Assembly: GCF_052161655.1 (NCBI RefSeq)
Contig: NZ_CP197418.1
Coordinates: 9,114,001 to 9,178,000 of the forward strand
Origin: Novipirellula sp052161655
Lineage (GTDB): Bacteria; Planctomycetota; Planctomycetia; Pirellulales; Pirellulaceae
Length of the DNA: 64,000 bases
Direction: 5' to 3'
Positions 1 to 7,486 of the stretch are shown here, in pieces (position 1 is the stretch's first letter; each line of letters begins with the position of its first letter). The translations under genes and the position numbers were made by a program. The notes below the pieces were generated by a model. It searched no databases. It saw only the letters and a program-made list of their open reading frames with translations, and was not told the origin of the DNA.

Positions 1-57
1 TTTTCTAATCCGTCCTGTTTTTTTGTCCCCACATTCCTCACACCTGGAGCCGCTCGC

Positions 58-825
58 TTGAAACCTTTTTCACTTTTGCTGACTCTCTGCCTCTCACTTC
101 AAATGATGGCTGCCCCCGTTTGCAATGCCGCCGACGAGTCCGACGCGAAACCTTCCATCAGGGTACTGCTGATCACCGGTGGTTGCTGTCACGATTACGA
201 CTTCCAAACCAAGGCCATGCAATTGGCGTTCAAGAATCGCGGCGCTGCCGTGAACTGGACCGTCGTCAATGATGGCGGCAATGGCACAAGTGCCGAAATC
301 GATCTCTACAAAAACCCCAAGTGGGCCGAGGGCTTTGATGTGGTAATCCACAACGAATGCTTCGCTGCAACCACCAACCCCGACTACATTCGCAGCATCA
401 CTCGTTCACATCATGCCGGAACCAATGCGGTTGTGATCCACTGTGCGATGCACACTTACCGCGACGCCAAGATCGATGATTGGCGAGAATTTTTGGGAGT
501 CACCAGCCGTCGACATGAGCACCAAAGCCACTACGCGGTCAACGTCGTCGCCCAAGATCATGCGATCATGAACGGTTATCCCGATGGTCACAAAACAGCG
601 ATGGACGAACTATACGTGATCGAAAAGAAGTGGCCTAACATGACCGTGTTGGCCACCAGCAAAAGTGAGAAGACCGAGCAGTCGCATCCAGTTTTCTGGA
701 CAAACACCTACGGCAAGGCTCGTGTTTTTGGCACCACTTACGGCCACTCGAACGAGACGTTTGAAGATGCGGTTTATCTTGACACGATTGTCAAAGGTAC
801 GTTGTGGGCAGCCGGAAAACTGTGA
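58..825 (+). CDS. Secreted ThuA-like domain protein
   Basis: 255 aa. Residues 1-24 form a Sec signal peptide (Lys, a Leu-rich core, cleavage near CNA-AD). The rest matches the ThuA-like fold, a class-I glutamine-amidotransferase-like alpha/beta domain: an N-terminal strand 'VLLITGG' followed by CCHDY, a central 'DVVIHNECFA' and 'AVVIHCAMHTYR', and a late 'RVFGTTYGHSNETF'. In planctomycetes these proteins are usually exported and linked with sugar metabolism, but the biochemical role of this family is not settled. The start is TTG at 58, chosen because GGAG lies about 9 bases upstream and the signal peptide begins directly there. It converges on the TadE-like gene, which lies on the opposite strand 16 bases downstream. 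Confidence 0.85.
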   Translation: MKPFSLLLTLCLSLQMMAAPVCNAADESDAKPSIRVLLITGGCCHDYDFQTKAMQLAFKNRGAAVNWTVVNDGGNGTSAEIDLYKNPKWAEGFDVVIHNECFAATTNPDYIRSITRSHHAGTNAVVIHCAMHTYRDAKIDDWREFLGVTSRRHEHQSHYAVNVVAQDHAIMNGYPDGHKTAMDELYVIEKKWPNMTVLATSKSEKTEQSHPVFWTNTYGKARVFGTTYGHSNETFEDAVYLDTIVKGTLWAAGKL

Positions 826-841
826 TGTTCTCGCGATTGCT

Positions 842-1267
842 TTAGTTCGTGCTCTCTCGACGCATCGATGACTCGGCAACGATCTGGGGCGAGTCCAGAT
901 TCAGAAACCCTGGGACCCAAGTGATCGATGAAATGTCGATCGCAACACGAACGGTGATGATTCCACTGGGCGTTGTCGCTTCGACTGAAGCCGGGACGGT
1001 TTCGACCGTTGCGTTTTGAATCCCCATCAAGGCGAGTTCGTCGTTCACTCGCTCGACGACCTCGCTTGTGGTTGCCATCGGACGTATTGCGACGCGTGCC
1101 CCTTCGCGACTCGCATGAGTAGCGGTTTGCTTGACTAACATCATTCGCCCGAGTTCGACCAACCCAAACGTAAAGGCGATCATCAGCGGTGCGACCAAGG
1201 CAAACTCGACGGCGGATGCCGCCAGCCGTGAAGCCTTTTTCTTTCGTCGATTAGATTTGTGAATCAT
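842..1267 (-). CDS. TadE-like pilus assembly protein
   Basis: 141 aa. A basic N-terminus (RRKKK) precedes one hydrophobic helix with the TadE-type pattern 'AAVEFALVAP'-like (here SAVEFALVAPLMIAF), followed by 'GRMMLVKQTATHASREGARVA', which is the TadE family signature. TadE/TadF proteins are prepilin-like parts of Flp/Tad pili or related export machines; no tad ATPase, secretin or prepilin peptidase lies in this window, so the role here is open. It starts at an ATG and is last in a minus-strand group behind the TadG-like gene (25-base gap), so co-transcription is likely. Confidence 0.85.
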   Translation of the reverse strand: MIHKSNRRKKKASRLAASAVEFALVAPLMIAFTFGLVELGRMMLVKQTATHASREGARVAIRPMATTSEVVERVNDELALMGIQNATVETVPASVEATTPSGIITVRVAIDISSITWVPGFLNLDSPQIVAESSMRRESTN

Positions 1268-1292
1268 GATCCGTAGCTTTCTTGAACAAGTG

Positions 1293-2474
1293 TTACTGCA
1301 CCAACATCACGGGAGTGAATAGATACGAACTTTGATTGACTGGGGTGGAATCCACGATCGCGTATCGCGCCACTGCTTTCGCAGGTTGGACGATGACTCG
1401 CTTCTCCGACATTTTCCCGGTTAGCTTGACTTCCAAAATTCGCACACCTTCGAATTTCACGATTGTGTACATCGCGTTATTTCCGTTGCCAGTAACGGTG
1501 GTGTAAATCGGGATGATGCGAACTTTGCCAATGATCGAAGCTAGTTCATCTTTGACCCCAGCACTGATCCCCGTGTCACCGTTGAGCTTTAGTTCGCCAT
1601 TGGAGTCGAATTTGAGCGGTTTACCCAAGTCGATGAAATCTTGCTTGGAAATCCCATGCAGAATTTGGCGTGACAAATCCTTGGTGCTGTTGTTGCTGCC
1701 ACCGATGTCCACCGTTCCGCGGTTACCGGGCGAACCCGTGCCCTGAGGATAAAGGTTGGTTTCGCAAAGCCCGTCGGAACCCGAATGCACCGACCCATTG
1801 TCGAACTCAAAATCATCGTCCGTCAGGCCCGCACACATCGCGACCCAGCTCGGCAGATCGAGTGCAAACGGTAGAATATCAAGCGTTTCATCGTGAGTTT
1901 CGGGCTCGTTGAACCCCGAGATCGTGCTGAACATCGCGGCGGTTGCCGTGGTGCGAAGCGATTGACTTTGCCGCCCTGTGACGTCGCCAAAAAACAGCGG
2001 CAGCTCGCCGTTGCCACCCGATTGCAGTCGTAGCGTCACCCGCGTGGCGTTGTAAGTAGACGGATCCGATGTGCTCCAAGATTGATCGGGCGAGTAGGTT
2101 CCCAGCTCGACATCATCGGAGGAAAATTCAGGGGCATGTTGTCCGACAAAGTTGAGACTAGCGATGCTGTTGGCGGCTTGCCTTGCACTGGCTTGCACCG
2201 TACTTTCGGAGGATCCTGAAACCTGCTGGTCAAACAATTCCCAGCATGCGGCCATCGCCGAAGCGTCAGCAGATCGTTGCAACTCGGCTTCGGCAACGCG
2301 GATATGCCCCATATCAATCGTGACGGCCATCAAGGCCACGAGACTGACGGTTAAGATCAATCCGAACACGGCCGCCGCACCACGACGTTTACGAGCTGGC
2401 ATACGGCGGCGATTTGACGAGTGATTTCCATCGGAACTCAACAGACTCATTTGTTTTACATACAGAAGTTTCAT
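1293..2474 (-). CDS. TadG-like protein (Flp pilus-assembly TadG N-terminal domain)
   Basis: 393 aa from the ATG at 2474. An Arg-rich stretch is followed by a single membrane segment 'GAAAVFGLILTVSLVALMA' and then 'DMGHIRVAEAELQRSADAS', the TadG_N signature. The remaining about 300 residues are a predicted exported domain without a motif I recognise. An in-frame TTG at 2531 would add 19 residues, but the ATG at 2474 has AGGA nine bases upstream and is preferred. It sits between the exported hypothetical gene upstream and the TadE-like gene downstream, all on the minus strand, which suggests one cell-surface unit. TadG/TadE pairs without the rest of the tad locus are often seen in planctomycetes. 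Confidence 0.8.
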   Translation of the reverse strand: MKLLYVKQMSLLSSDGNHSSNRRRMPARKRRGAAAVFGLILTVSLVALMAVTIDMGHIRVAEAELQRSADASAMAACWELFDQQVSGSSESTVQASARQAANSIASLNFVGQHAPEFSSDDVELGTYSPDQSWSTSDPSTYNATRVTLRLQSGGNGELPLFFGDVTGRQSQSLRTTATAAMFSTISGFNEPETHDETLDILPFALDLPSWVAMCAGLTDDDFEFDNGSVHSGSDGLCETNLYPQGTGSPGNRGTVDIGGSNNSTKDLSRQILHGISKQDFIDLGKPLKFDSNGELKLNGDTGISAGVKDELASIIGKVRIIPIYTTVTGNGNNAMYTIVKFEGVRILEVKLTGKMSEKRVIVQPAKAVARYAIVDSTPVNQSSYLFTPVMLVQ

Positions 2475-2532
2475 TGGACGATATCCTGACGACTTGGTGA
2501 TTTGAGAGACTTGATGACGAATACATTCCAAT

Positions 2533-3150
2533 CTAAGGTTGCCGGTTCACCGGAACCGGAACCATGGTTCCATCCACATAAAAAACACGCACTTCCAACA
2601 GCGTGATGGACGCCACTCGATTTGCCCCAAATCCTATGTCAACGGCATCCAAACTGTGCTGTGGATGATATTGAGATAACCCTATCGAAGCGTCGGAGTT
2701 CATCCGAACTAGAAAGTCAGGACCTCCGAAGTCCCCCCACTGACTTGCATGCCCATTCTTGATCGCAAAGAGCATCTGATCGTTCACCGATGCGAGGATG
2801 CTTGTCCAGCGAACATGGTCTCCGTCGGAAGACAAAGCGGCCCGAGTCTCGCTGCGTGCTTCGTCAAGAATATGGTCATTCTCAACTGCGGCGACGTGAA
2901 AGCCGCCTCCAGAAAACTCTGCGTCGACGGCGTGATTCAGTTGCAACTGAAAGTAGCGACTTTGATCATCCGTCGGGGTGGTAAAAAAAGTCACTTGCGG
3001 TGCGTGATTGTTGGCGTCGGGTTCATTGATCACCATCTCCCAGTCTTCTTCAATTTTAAAAATCGCCACATCTTGCCCGTGGCAATAGATCGACGAAGTC
3101 ATCGTGAACGCCAGGAACGTTGCCATGACGGACTGCCCAAAACGCGACAT
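2533..3150 (-). CDS. Exported hypothetical protein
   Basis: 205 aa. The N-terminus 'MSRFGQSVMATFLAFTMTSS' ending near CHG-QD is a plausible signal peptide. The mature part is beta-rich with no motif I recognise; it ends in 'EVRVFYVDGTMVPVPVNRQP'. The ATG at 3150 is chosen because GGAG sits seven bases upstream; an upstream in-frame TTG at 3201 has no such site. It is the first gene of the minus-strand TadG/TadE group, with about 58 bases to the TadG-like start, so a role at the same surface structure is an inference from position only. Confidence 0.65.
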   Translation of the reverse strand: MSRFGQSVMATFLAFTMTSSIYCHGQDVAIFKIEEDWEMVINEPDANNHAPQVTFFTTPTDDQSRYFQLQLNHAVDAEFSGGGFHVAAVENDHILDEARSETRAALSSDGDHVRWTSILASVNDQMLFAIKNGHASQWGDFGGPDFLVRMNSDASIGLSQYHPQHSLDAVDIGFGANRVASITLLEVRVFYVDGTMVPVPVNRQP

Positions 3151-3593
3151 CGTTACGCTCCAACTGAAAAGGAAAAAGAGAAGTGAAGAGAACCCAACCA
3201 ATCATTTGCAATGTTCAATGCCAGCCAATTACTGGATCAAAAACGCCTTGCTTTGCGTCCCAATTTGCCGCTCGGCTGACATCGCAAAGGGGCGATGAAG
3301 CAGAGGACAAGCAATGAAAATGAAAGGATGTGTTGGTTCTTGAAACCTATGTCAGTTCCCCCAATGCAATCGGAAAACTCTGTAAAAAACCAACAAGTTT
3401 GCCCCTGCCCCCCCACAAGAAATCTGGGGTTATGCCGGTCGTAACGATGATCCGACGGCCATCGTTGAAATAGGCGACAGCGAACCGAAAAAGCAGGCCC
3501 CCCACGCGTAGGGATGGGCTACGGCCAATCACGAACTCTTCTGCTAGAATCCCCGCTCCACAATCGAATCCTTCCGATCCACCGAGCTTGGGA
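3151..3593. other. Intergenic region between divergent genes
   Basis: About 440 bases separate the minus-strand exported hypothetical gene from the plus-strand gene at 3594. I see no gene, hairpin array or clear promoter. It should hold the promoters of both flanking units. Confidence 0.4.
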
Positions 3594-4529
3594 ATGACCA
3601 AAGGCTTTTACACTCAAACATTTGTCGTGCTAATGCGCGAGGCGGTTTCCATCGAGTCCGTCGCCACTGTCCTTGCCGACTTTTCACCTTCGGCTCCGAA
3701 ACCTGCGGCCGAAGATGTATTCACCTGCGGTCCGTCGATCCAGTTGGATATTGATGACCAAGACGAGGGAAAAGTGGTAATCGATGTGGTCGATCAACTT
3801 TGGCCAGATGATCCGACAACCGCGGCGGACCCGAGCCGGATCGCGAGAGCGTACCAAGAGGGCCAGCTCGGGCCGTTCACTGCCCCCGAATCCCTGCTCC
3901 GCTCGACTCAACAATCATGGAACTGGGAAGCGGGGCGAACCGCGACAAAATTGCACCAAGCGTTTATTCGCATTCGCTGCAGCTACGTTCTCGATGGCAA
4001 AGGCACACCTCCGAACCTGCCCAAAAACTACGATCCCTACAATGAGCTGGCGTTCATGACCGAGGTGGTGGGCATGCTGCTGGAACTTCCCGCAGCAATC
4101 TGTTACTTCAATCCAGGCGGCGAGGTCCTCAGCGATCTGGAAGTACTGACCGAGAGCGCCGAGTTTTCGGTCGAGCATTCGCTGCCGCCCGTGGAGCTGT
4201 GGGCCAACATGCGTTTCCATGAATTCGATCCGGAGTGGTCAGTGATGGACACGGTGGGGCACGTTCAACTCGATATCCCCGATATGGAAGGTTGTTTTCG
4301 GCCGCAAGATTACGATGCCGAGGAAGTCGAAAACTTTCTGCGTGATGTAGGCATTTACTTGCTGCAGAACGGCGATGTCATCAAAGACGGAGAGACCTCC
4401 GAAGGCCCTGGCGACATCCTTTGGGTCGCACGTGTTCGCGAGAGTGCTCTGAACGGTCCTCGCCGAAGAGTGCTTCGCTGGTTCGCCGACGATGGCGAAG
4501 CGATCCCCAAAAGTCTGCTGCGAAAGTAA
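3594..4529 (+). CDS. Conserved hypothetical cytosolic protein (DUF4261-like)
   Basis: 311 aa, no signal peptide or membrane segment, rich in acidic residues. The ATG at 3594 is preferred to the in-frame TTG six bases before it. A segment 'PPVELWANMRFHEF' followed by 'VMDTVGHVQLDIPDMEGCF' resembles the layout of DUF4261 proteins (an 'elwvnlR' strand, then a 'T-G-pelE' motif), but I cannot confirm membership. The C-terminus is basic (RRRVLRWF). It stands alone: divergent from the TadG/TadE group and about 270 bases before the prenyltransferase gene. No function can be given. Confidence 0.6.
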   Translation: MTKGFYTQTFVVLMREAVSIESVATVLADFSPSAPKPAAEDVFTCGPSIQLDIDDQDEGKVVIDVVDQLWPDDPTTAADPSRIARAYQEGQLGPFTAPESLLRSTQQSWNWEAGRTATKLHQAFIRIRCSYVLDGKGTPPNLPKNYDPYNELAFMTEVVGMLLELPAAICYFNPGGEVLSDLEVLTESAEFSVEHSLPPVELWANMRFHEFDPEWSVMDTVGHVQLDIPDMEGCFRPQDYDAEEVENFLRDVGIYLLQNGDVIKDGETSEGPGDILWVARVRESALNGPRRRVLRWFADDGEAIPKSLLRK

Positions 4530-4801
4530 CGCAGCGACAACGCCTTGCTTGATTCGCCCAGCCGAGACTGCTGATTCAGTACGACATCAGCGTTCTTCTG
4601 TTAGCCGTTTGGGAGAGGTAACTTGCGTCGATCACCTAATCGCGGTCTGCGCGAGCACCAAAGTAGAAAGGGGCAGGGGAGAGCAGGGCAGGGCAGCTTC
4701 GTCCGGTTTACATGCCGGTACATCACACGCTGTCCCGATGATGGTTCTGGGGGTATCATCCGTTTACCTGCAACCAACCGCAGACGAACAGACCTTATCC
4801 A

Positions 4802-5782
4802 TTGGGAATTGATTCTTTGACCGCCGAAACACAACAAACCAGCACCCTGTTTGCCTGGGCCCAATTGGTTCGGCTGCCGAACGTGTTTACCGTCGTCGCT
4901 GATGTTTCGGCTGCGTTCCTGCTAGCCGCGCACGGGCCATCCCCCGTCGCGCGGTGGATCTGTGTGCTCGCAGCCGGGATCTCGCTGTACTGGGCGGGCA
5001 TGATCCTGAACGATGTTTTTGACATTCAGCGCGATCGCGCCGAACGAGCGAAACGCCCGCTACCATCGGGACGAATCTCGCTCGCAGCGGCTCGTACCGC
5101 CGGCTGGGCGTTGCTGGTTTTGGGAGTCATCCTCGGATCACTCAGTGGGTATCTGCCGAGCGAAAACGTCGCCACCACTAGGCTTCCCGCCGCGATCGCA
5201 ATCGTGCTTGCCGTCATGATCGTGGCCTACGATGGACCGCTGAAAAAAACACCGCTTGCTCCGGCCGCCATGGGAGCCTGCCGCGTGCTCAGTTTTTTGC
5301 TCGGCGCGTCTCCCGTGATCGTGGTCCAGGCCGAAGGCCCATTGATACCGCTGCATCTGGTTGCGATCGCACTGGGGTTTGGCATTTACATCACGGGAAT
5401 CACCACGATGGCTCGCGACGAAGCCGCCGGTGGCAACGATACCAATTTGAAAGTCGGGCTCAGCTTGTTAGTCATCGGACTGTTCGCATTGGCGTTTGCA
5501 CCGCAGCAAGCTCCCGCGGGCTTTCCCAACTTCATTCGCACTCCGTTTGCCTTTCCGTTGTTGATCGCGATGATTGCTTATCCCGTCGTCCTTCGCGGCA
5601 TCCGCTGCGTTCGCCACGCCACGCCGCAGAATGTGCAATCGACGATCCGTTCGGGAATCCTGACGATCATTCCGTTGGCCGCCGCAGTCGCATTGCTGGG
5701 CGCAGGCCCGGTGTGGGGGCTCGCCATCTTTGCTTTGGTCATTCCCGCGATCGGATTGGCGTCCGCGTTCCGAGTGACCTAA
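4802..5782 (+). CDS. UbiA-family prenyltransferase
   Basis: About 326 aa, with around eight or nine membrane helices. The first Asp-rich motif 'NDVFDIQRDRAERAKRPLPSG' (roughly residues 75-95; N-D-x-x-D plus the RP-x-x-SG tail) binds the prenyl diphosphate through Mg2+ in this family; 'RDEAAGGND' near residue 203 is the candidate second Asp motif. UbiA enzymes attach isoprenoid chains to aromatic or other acceptors in the membrane (quinones, haem, chlorophyll); the acceptor here cannot be told from sequence. The start is uncertain: TTG at 4802 or TTG at 4817, the latter with GGGA about nine bases upstream. Its stop codon overlaps the left end of an inverted-repeat element at 5780. Confidence 0.85.
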   Translation: MGIDSLTAETQQTSTLFAWAQLVRLPNVFTVVADVSAAFLLAAHGPSPVARWICVLAAGISLYWAGMILNDVFDIQRDRAERAKRPLPSGRISLAAARTAGWALLVLGVILGSLSGYLPSENVATTRLPAAIAIVLAVMIVAYDGPLKKTPLAPAAMGACRVLSFLLGASPVIVVQAEGPLIPLHLVAIALGFGIYITGITTMARDEAAGGNDTNLKVGLSLLVIGLFALAFAPQQAPAGFPNFIRTPFAFPLLIAMIAYPVVLRGIRCVRHATPQNVQSTIRSGILTIIPLAAAVALLGAGPVWGLAIFALVIPAIGLASAFRVT

Positions 5783-5908
5783 GCAGGTATGCAGGAATCA
5801 TTGGGTGAAATTCCGTTAGCCGTTTGGGCGATAGCCCCGGTTCAGCGCCGGAACCGTGGCTAGCGCCAAAACGGCCAAGATACTGAAAGACTCCTGCCTA
5901 ACTGCTTA
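5780..5908. repeat. 129-bp palindromic element, unsplit copy ('host' element)
   Basis: The ends are inverted repeats of about 19 bp (taagcag...gcaggaat at the left; the complement of this, with a four-base difference, at the right). Inside are a second palindrome (cggttcagcgccggaaccg) and a single GCTAGC. A second copy, inverted and interrupted by another element, lies at 50597-50847. No ORF. The left end includes the stop codon of the UbiA gene. Confidence 0.85.
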
Positions 5909-5998
5909 GTGCCGATCCCCCGCGGCAACCCGATCGACTACAATGCAGCCACGCTCTCATTCCCGCCTCGAACACCATGAACCAAGGCCCGTCCGTTC

Positions 5999-7435
5999 GT
6001 GAACGACGCAATCACCCAAGTTGCTAAAGACGAGTTTCAGTGGCTGACGCAAATCCCCTGGCTGTTTCTCGGCCTGATTGCGTTGCCGCTGATCGTAGCG
6101 TCTTGGCGTGCCAAGATTTACCCGACGCGTTGGTGGGCCGTCCTGCTGAGCATTTCGGTCATCGCTAGCCTTGTCACCGTGTTTGTCCCTTCGATGGTCA
6201 TCGCCGTATGGATGATCGACGGCAGCATCTTGACGCTTGCGGTTGTCGATTTCTTGCTGATCTATCTTGCCACCAATCATGGAATCCAGGTCTCACGCAG
6301 TTTACCGCGAACGTGTTCCATCGGCGTTCCGGTGGCCAGCGAATTAACGGTCGAGAACGGCACGCTGCTGACGTTAACCGGCGCGGTTTGCGACGATTTA
6401 CCCGAACACTTTACCGCGACTCCTGACAACCACTCGCTGCGATTGCCGCCTCGTGGGCGAATGACGGCGCATCGCAAATTACTGCCAGGTCGACGAGGCG
6501 CGTTTGAGCTCGAGTACGTTTACCTGAGTTTCTTTAGCCCGCTGAAACTATGGAATCGCCATCGGCAAATCGAGCTACACGACCGGCTGAACGTTTATCC
6601 AGACATGAAACAATTGTCCGACTACGCACTGCTTGCTCGAACTAACCGCTTGAGCTTGATAGGCGTACGGCGAACACGACGAATCGGTCAAGACAGCGAC
6701 TTTGAACGACTTCGCGATTACAGCCGTGACGATAACTATCGGCACATCGATTGGCGAAGCACCGCACGACGCCACAAATTGACCGTTCGACAATTCCAGA
6801 GTGATCAAAGCCAACGAGTGATCTTTCTGTTGGATTGCGGGCGGATGATGACCAATGAACAAAACGGCTACTCGTTGTTGGATCACGCCCTCAACTCGGT
6901 GCTGATGATGGCGTACGTGGCGCTGCATCAAGGCGACTCCGTCGGAATGCTTTGCTTTTCTGATACCATACACGCCTACATTCCACCACGAGGCGGCAGC
7001 AGCCAGATGAATCGCTTGATTCAAGCAGGCTTTGACCAATTCCCTCGTTTGGTCGAATCACGCTACGACCAAGCGTTCCTGTATCTTTCGACGCACTGCA
7101 AACGTCGATCACTGGTCGTGTTGACCACCAACGTCATTGACGAGGTGAATGCAGGGGCCGTTGTCGATTACTTGTCAAATATCAATGGCCAACATCTGCC
7201 GCTTGGCGTCCTGCTTCGCGACCGCGAGATGTTCGACGCCGCCGATGCTCCGTCCAATGACGATCACCTGCAGATGTATCGTGCCGCCGCTGCCGCCGAC
7301 ATCTTGCTGTGGCGACACCAAGTCCTCAAAGACCTAGAACACCGCGGCGTGTTGTGCGTCGACGCATTCCCCGACGAATTGACAGCTCCGCTGGTGAATC
7401 AATACCTCGACATCAAAGCGAAACATTTGCTGTAG
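5999..7435 (+). CDS. DUF58 domain membrane protein
   Basis: 478 aa with a GTG start. Residues about 15-35 and 50-95 contain three or four hydrophobic segments; the rest is cytosolic. The DUF58 signature 'RLRDYSRDDNYRHIDWRSTAR' is clear near residue 240, followed by a von Willebrand A-like fold starting 'VIFLLDCGRMM', where the usual D-x-S-x-S metal site is reduced to D-C-G. DUF58 proteins usually sit beside MoxR AAA+ ATPases and vWA/BatA proteins; none is adjacent here, though they could lie elsewhere. It is followed 51 bases later by the secreted glycosidase-like gene on the same strand. Confidence 0.85.
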   Translation: MNDAITQVAKDEFQWLTQIPWLFLGLIALPLIVASWRAKIYPTRWWAVLLSISVIASLVTVFVPSMVIAVWMIDGSILTLAVVDFLLIYLATNHGIQVSRSLPRTCSIGVPVASELTVENGTLLTLTGAVCDDLPEHFTATPDNHSLRLPPRGRMTAHRKLLPGRRGAFELEYVYLSFFSPLKLWNRHRQIELHDRLNVYPDMKQLSDYALLARTNRLSLIGVRRTRRIGQDSDFERLRDYSRDDNYRHIDWRSTARRHKLTVRQFQSDQSQRVIFLLDCGRMMTNEQNGYSLLDHALNSVLMMAYVALHQGDSVGMLCFSDTIHAYIPPRGGSSQMNRLIQAGFDQFPRLVESRYDQAFLYLSTHCKRRSLVVLTTNVIDEVNAGAVVDYLSNINGQHLPLGVLLRDREMFDAADAPSNDDHLQMYRAAAAADILLWRHQVLKDLEHRGVLCVDAFPDELTAPLVNQYLDIKAKHLL

Positions 7436-7486
7436 CGTTCATTCGGAATCAATCGAACGCCCTCTTCCTAGATAACGGTGGAAACA

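Noticed and set aside
3347..3601. 84-codon open frame on the minus strand before the gene at 3594
   Set aside because: No ribosome site and no recognisable domain; it overlaps the start of the better-supported plus-strand gene.
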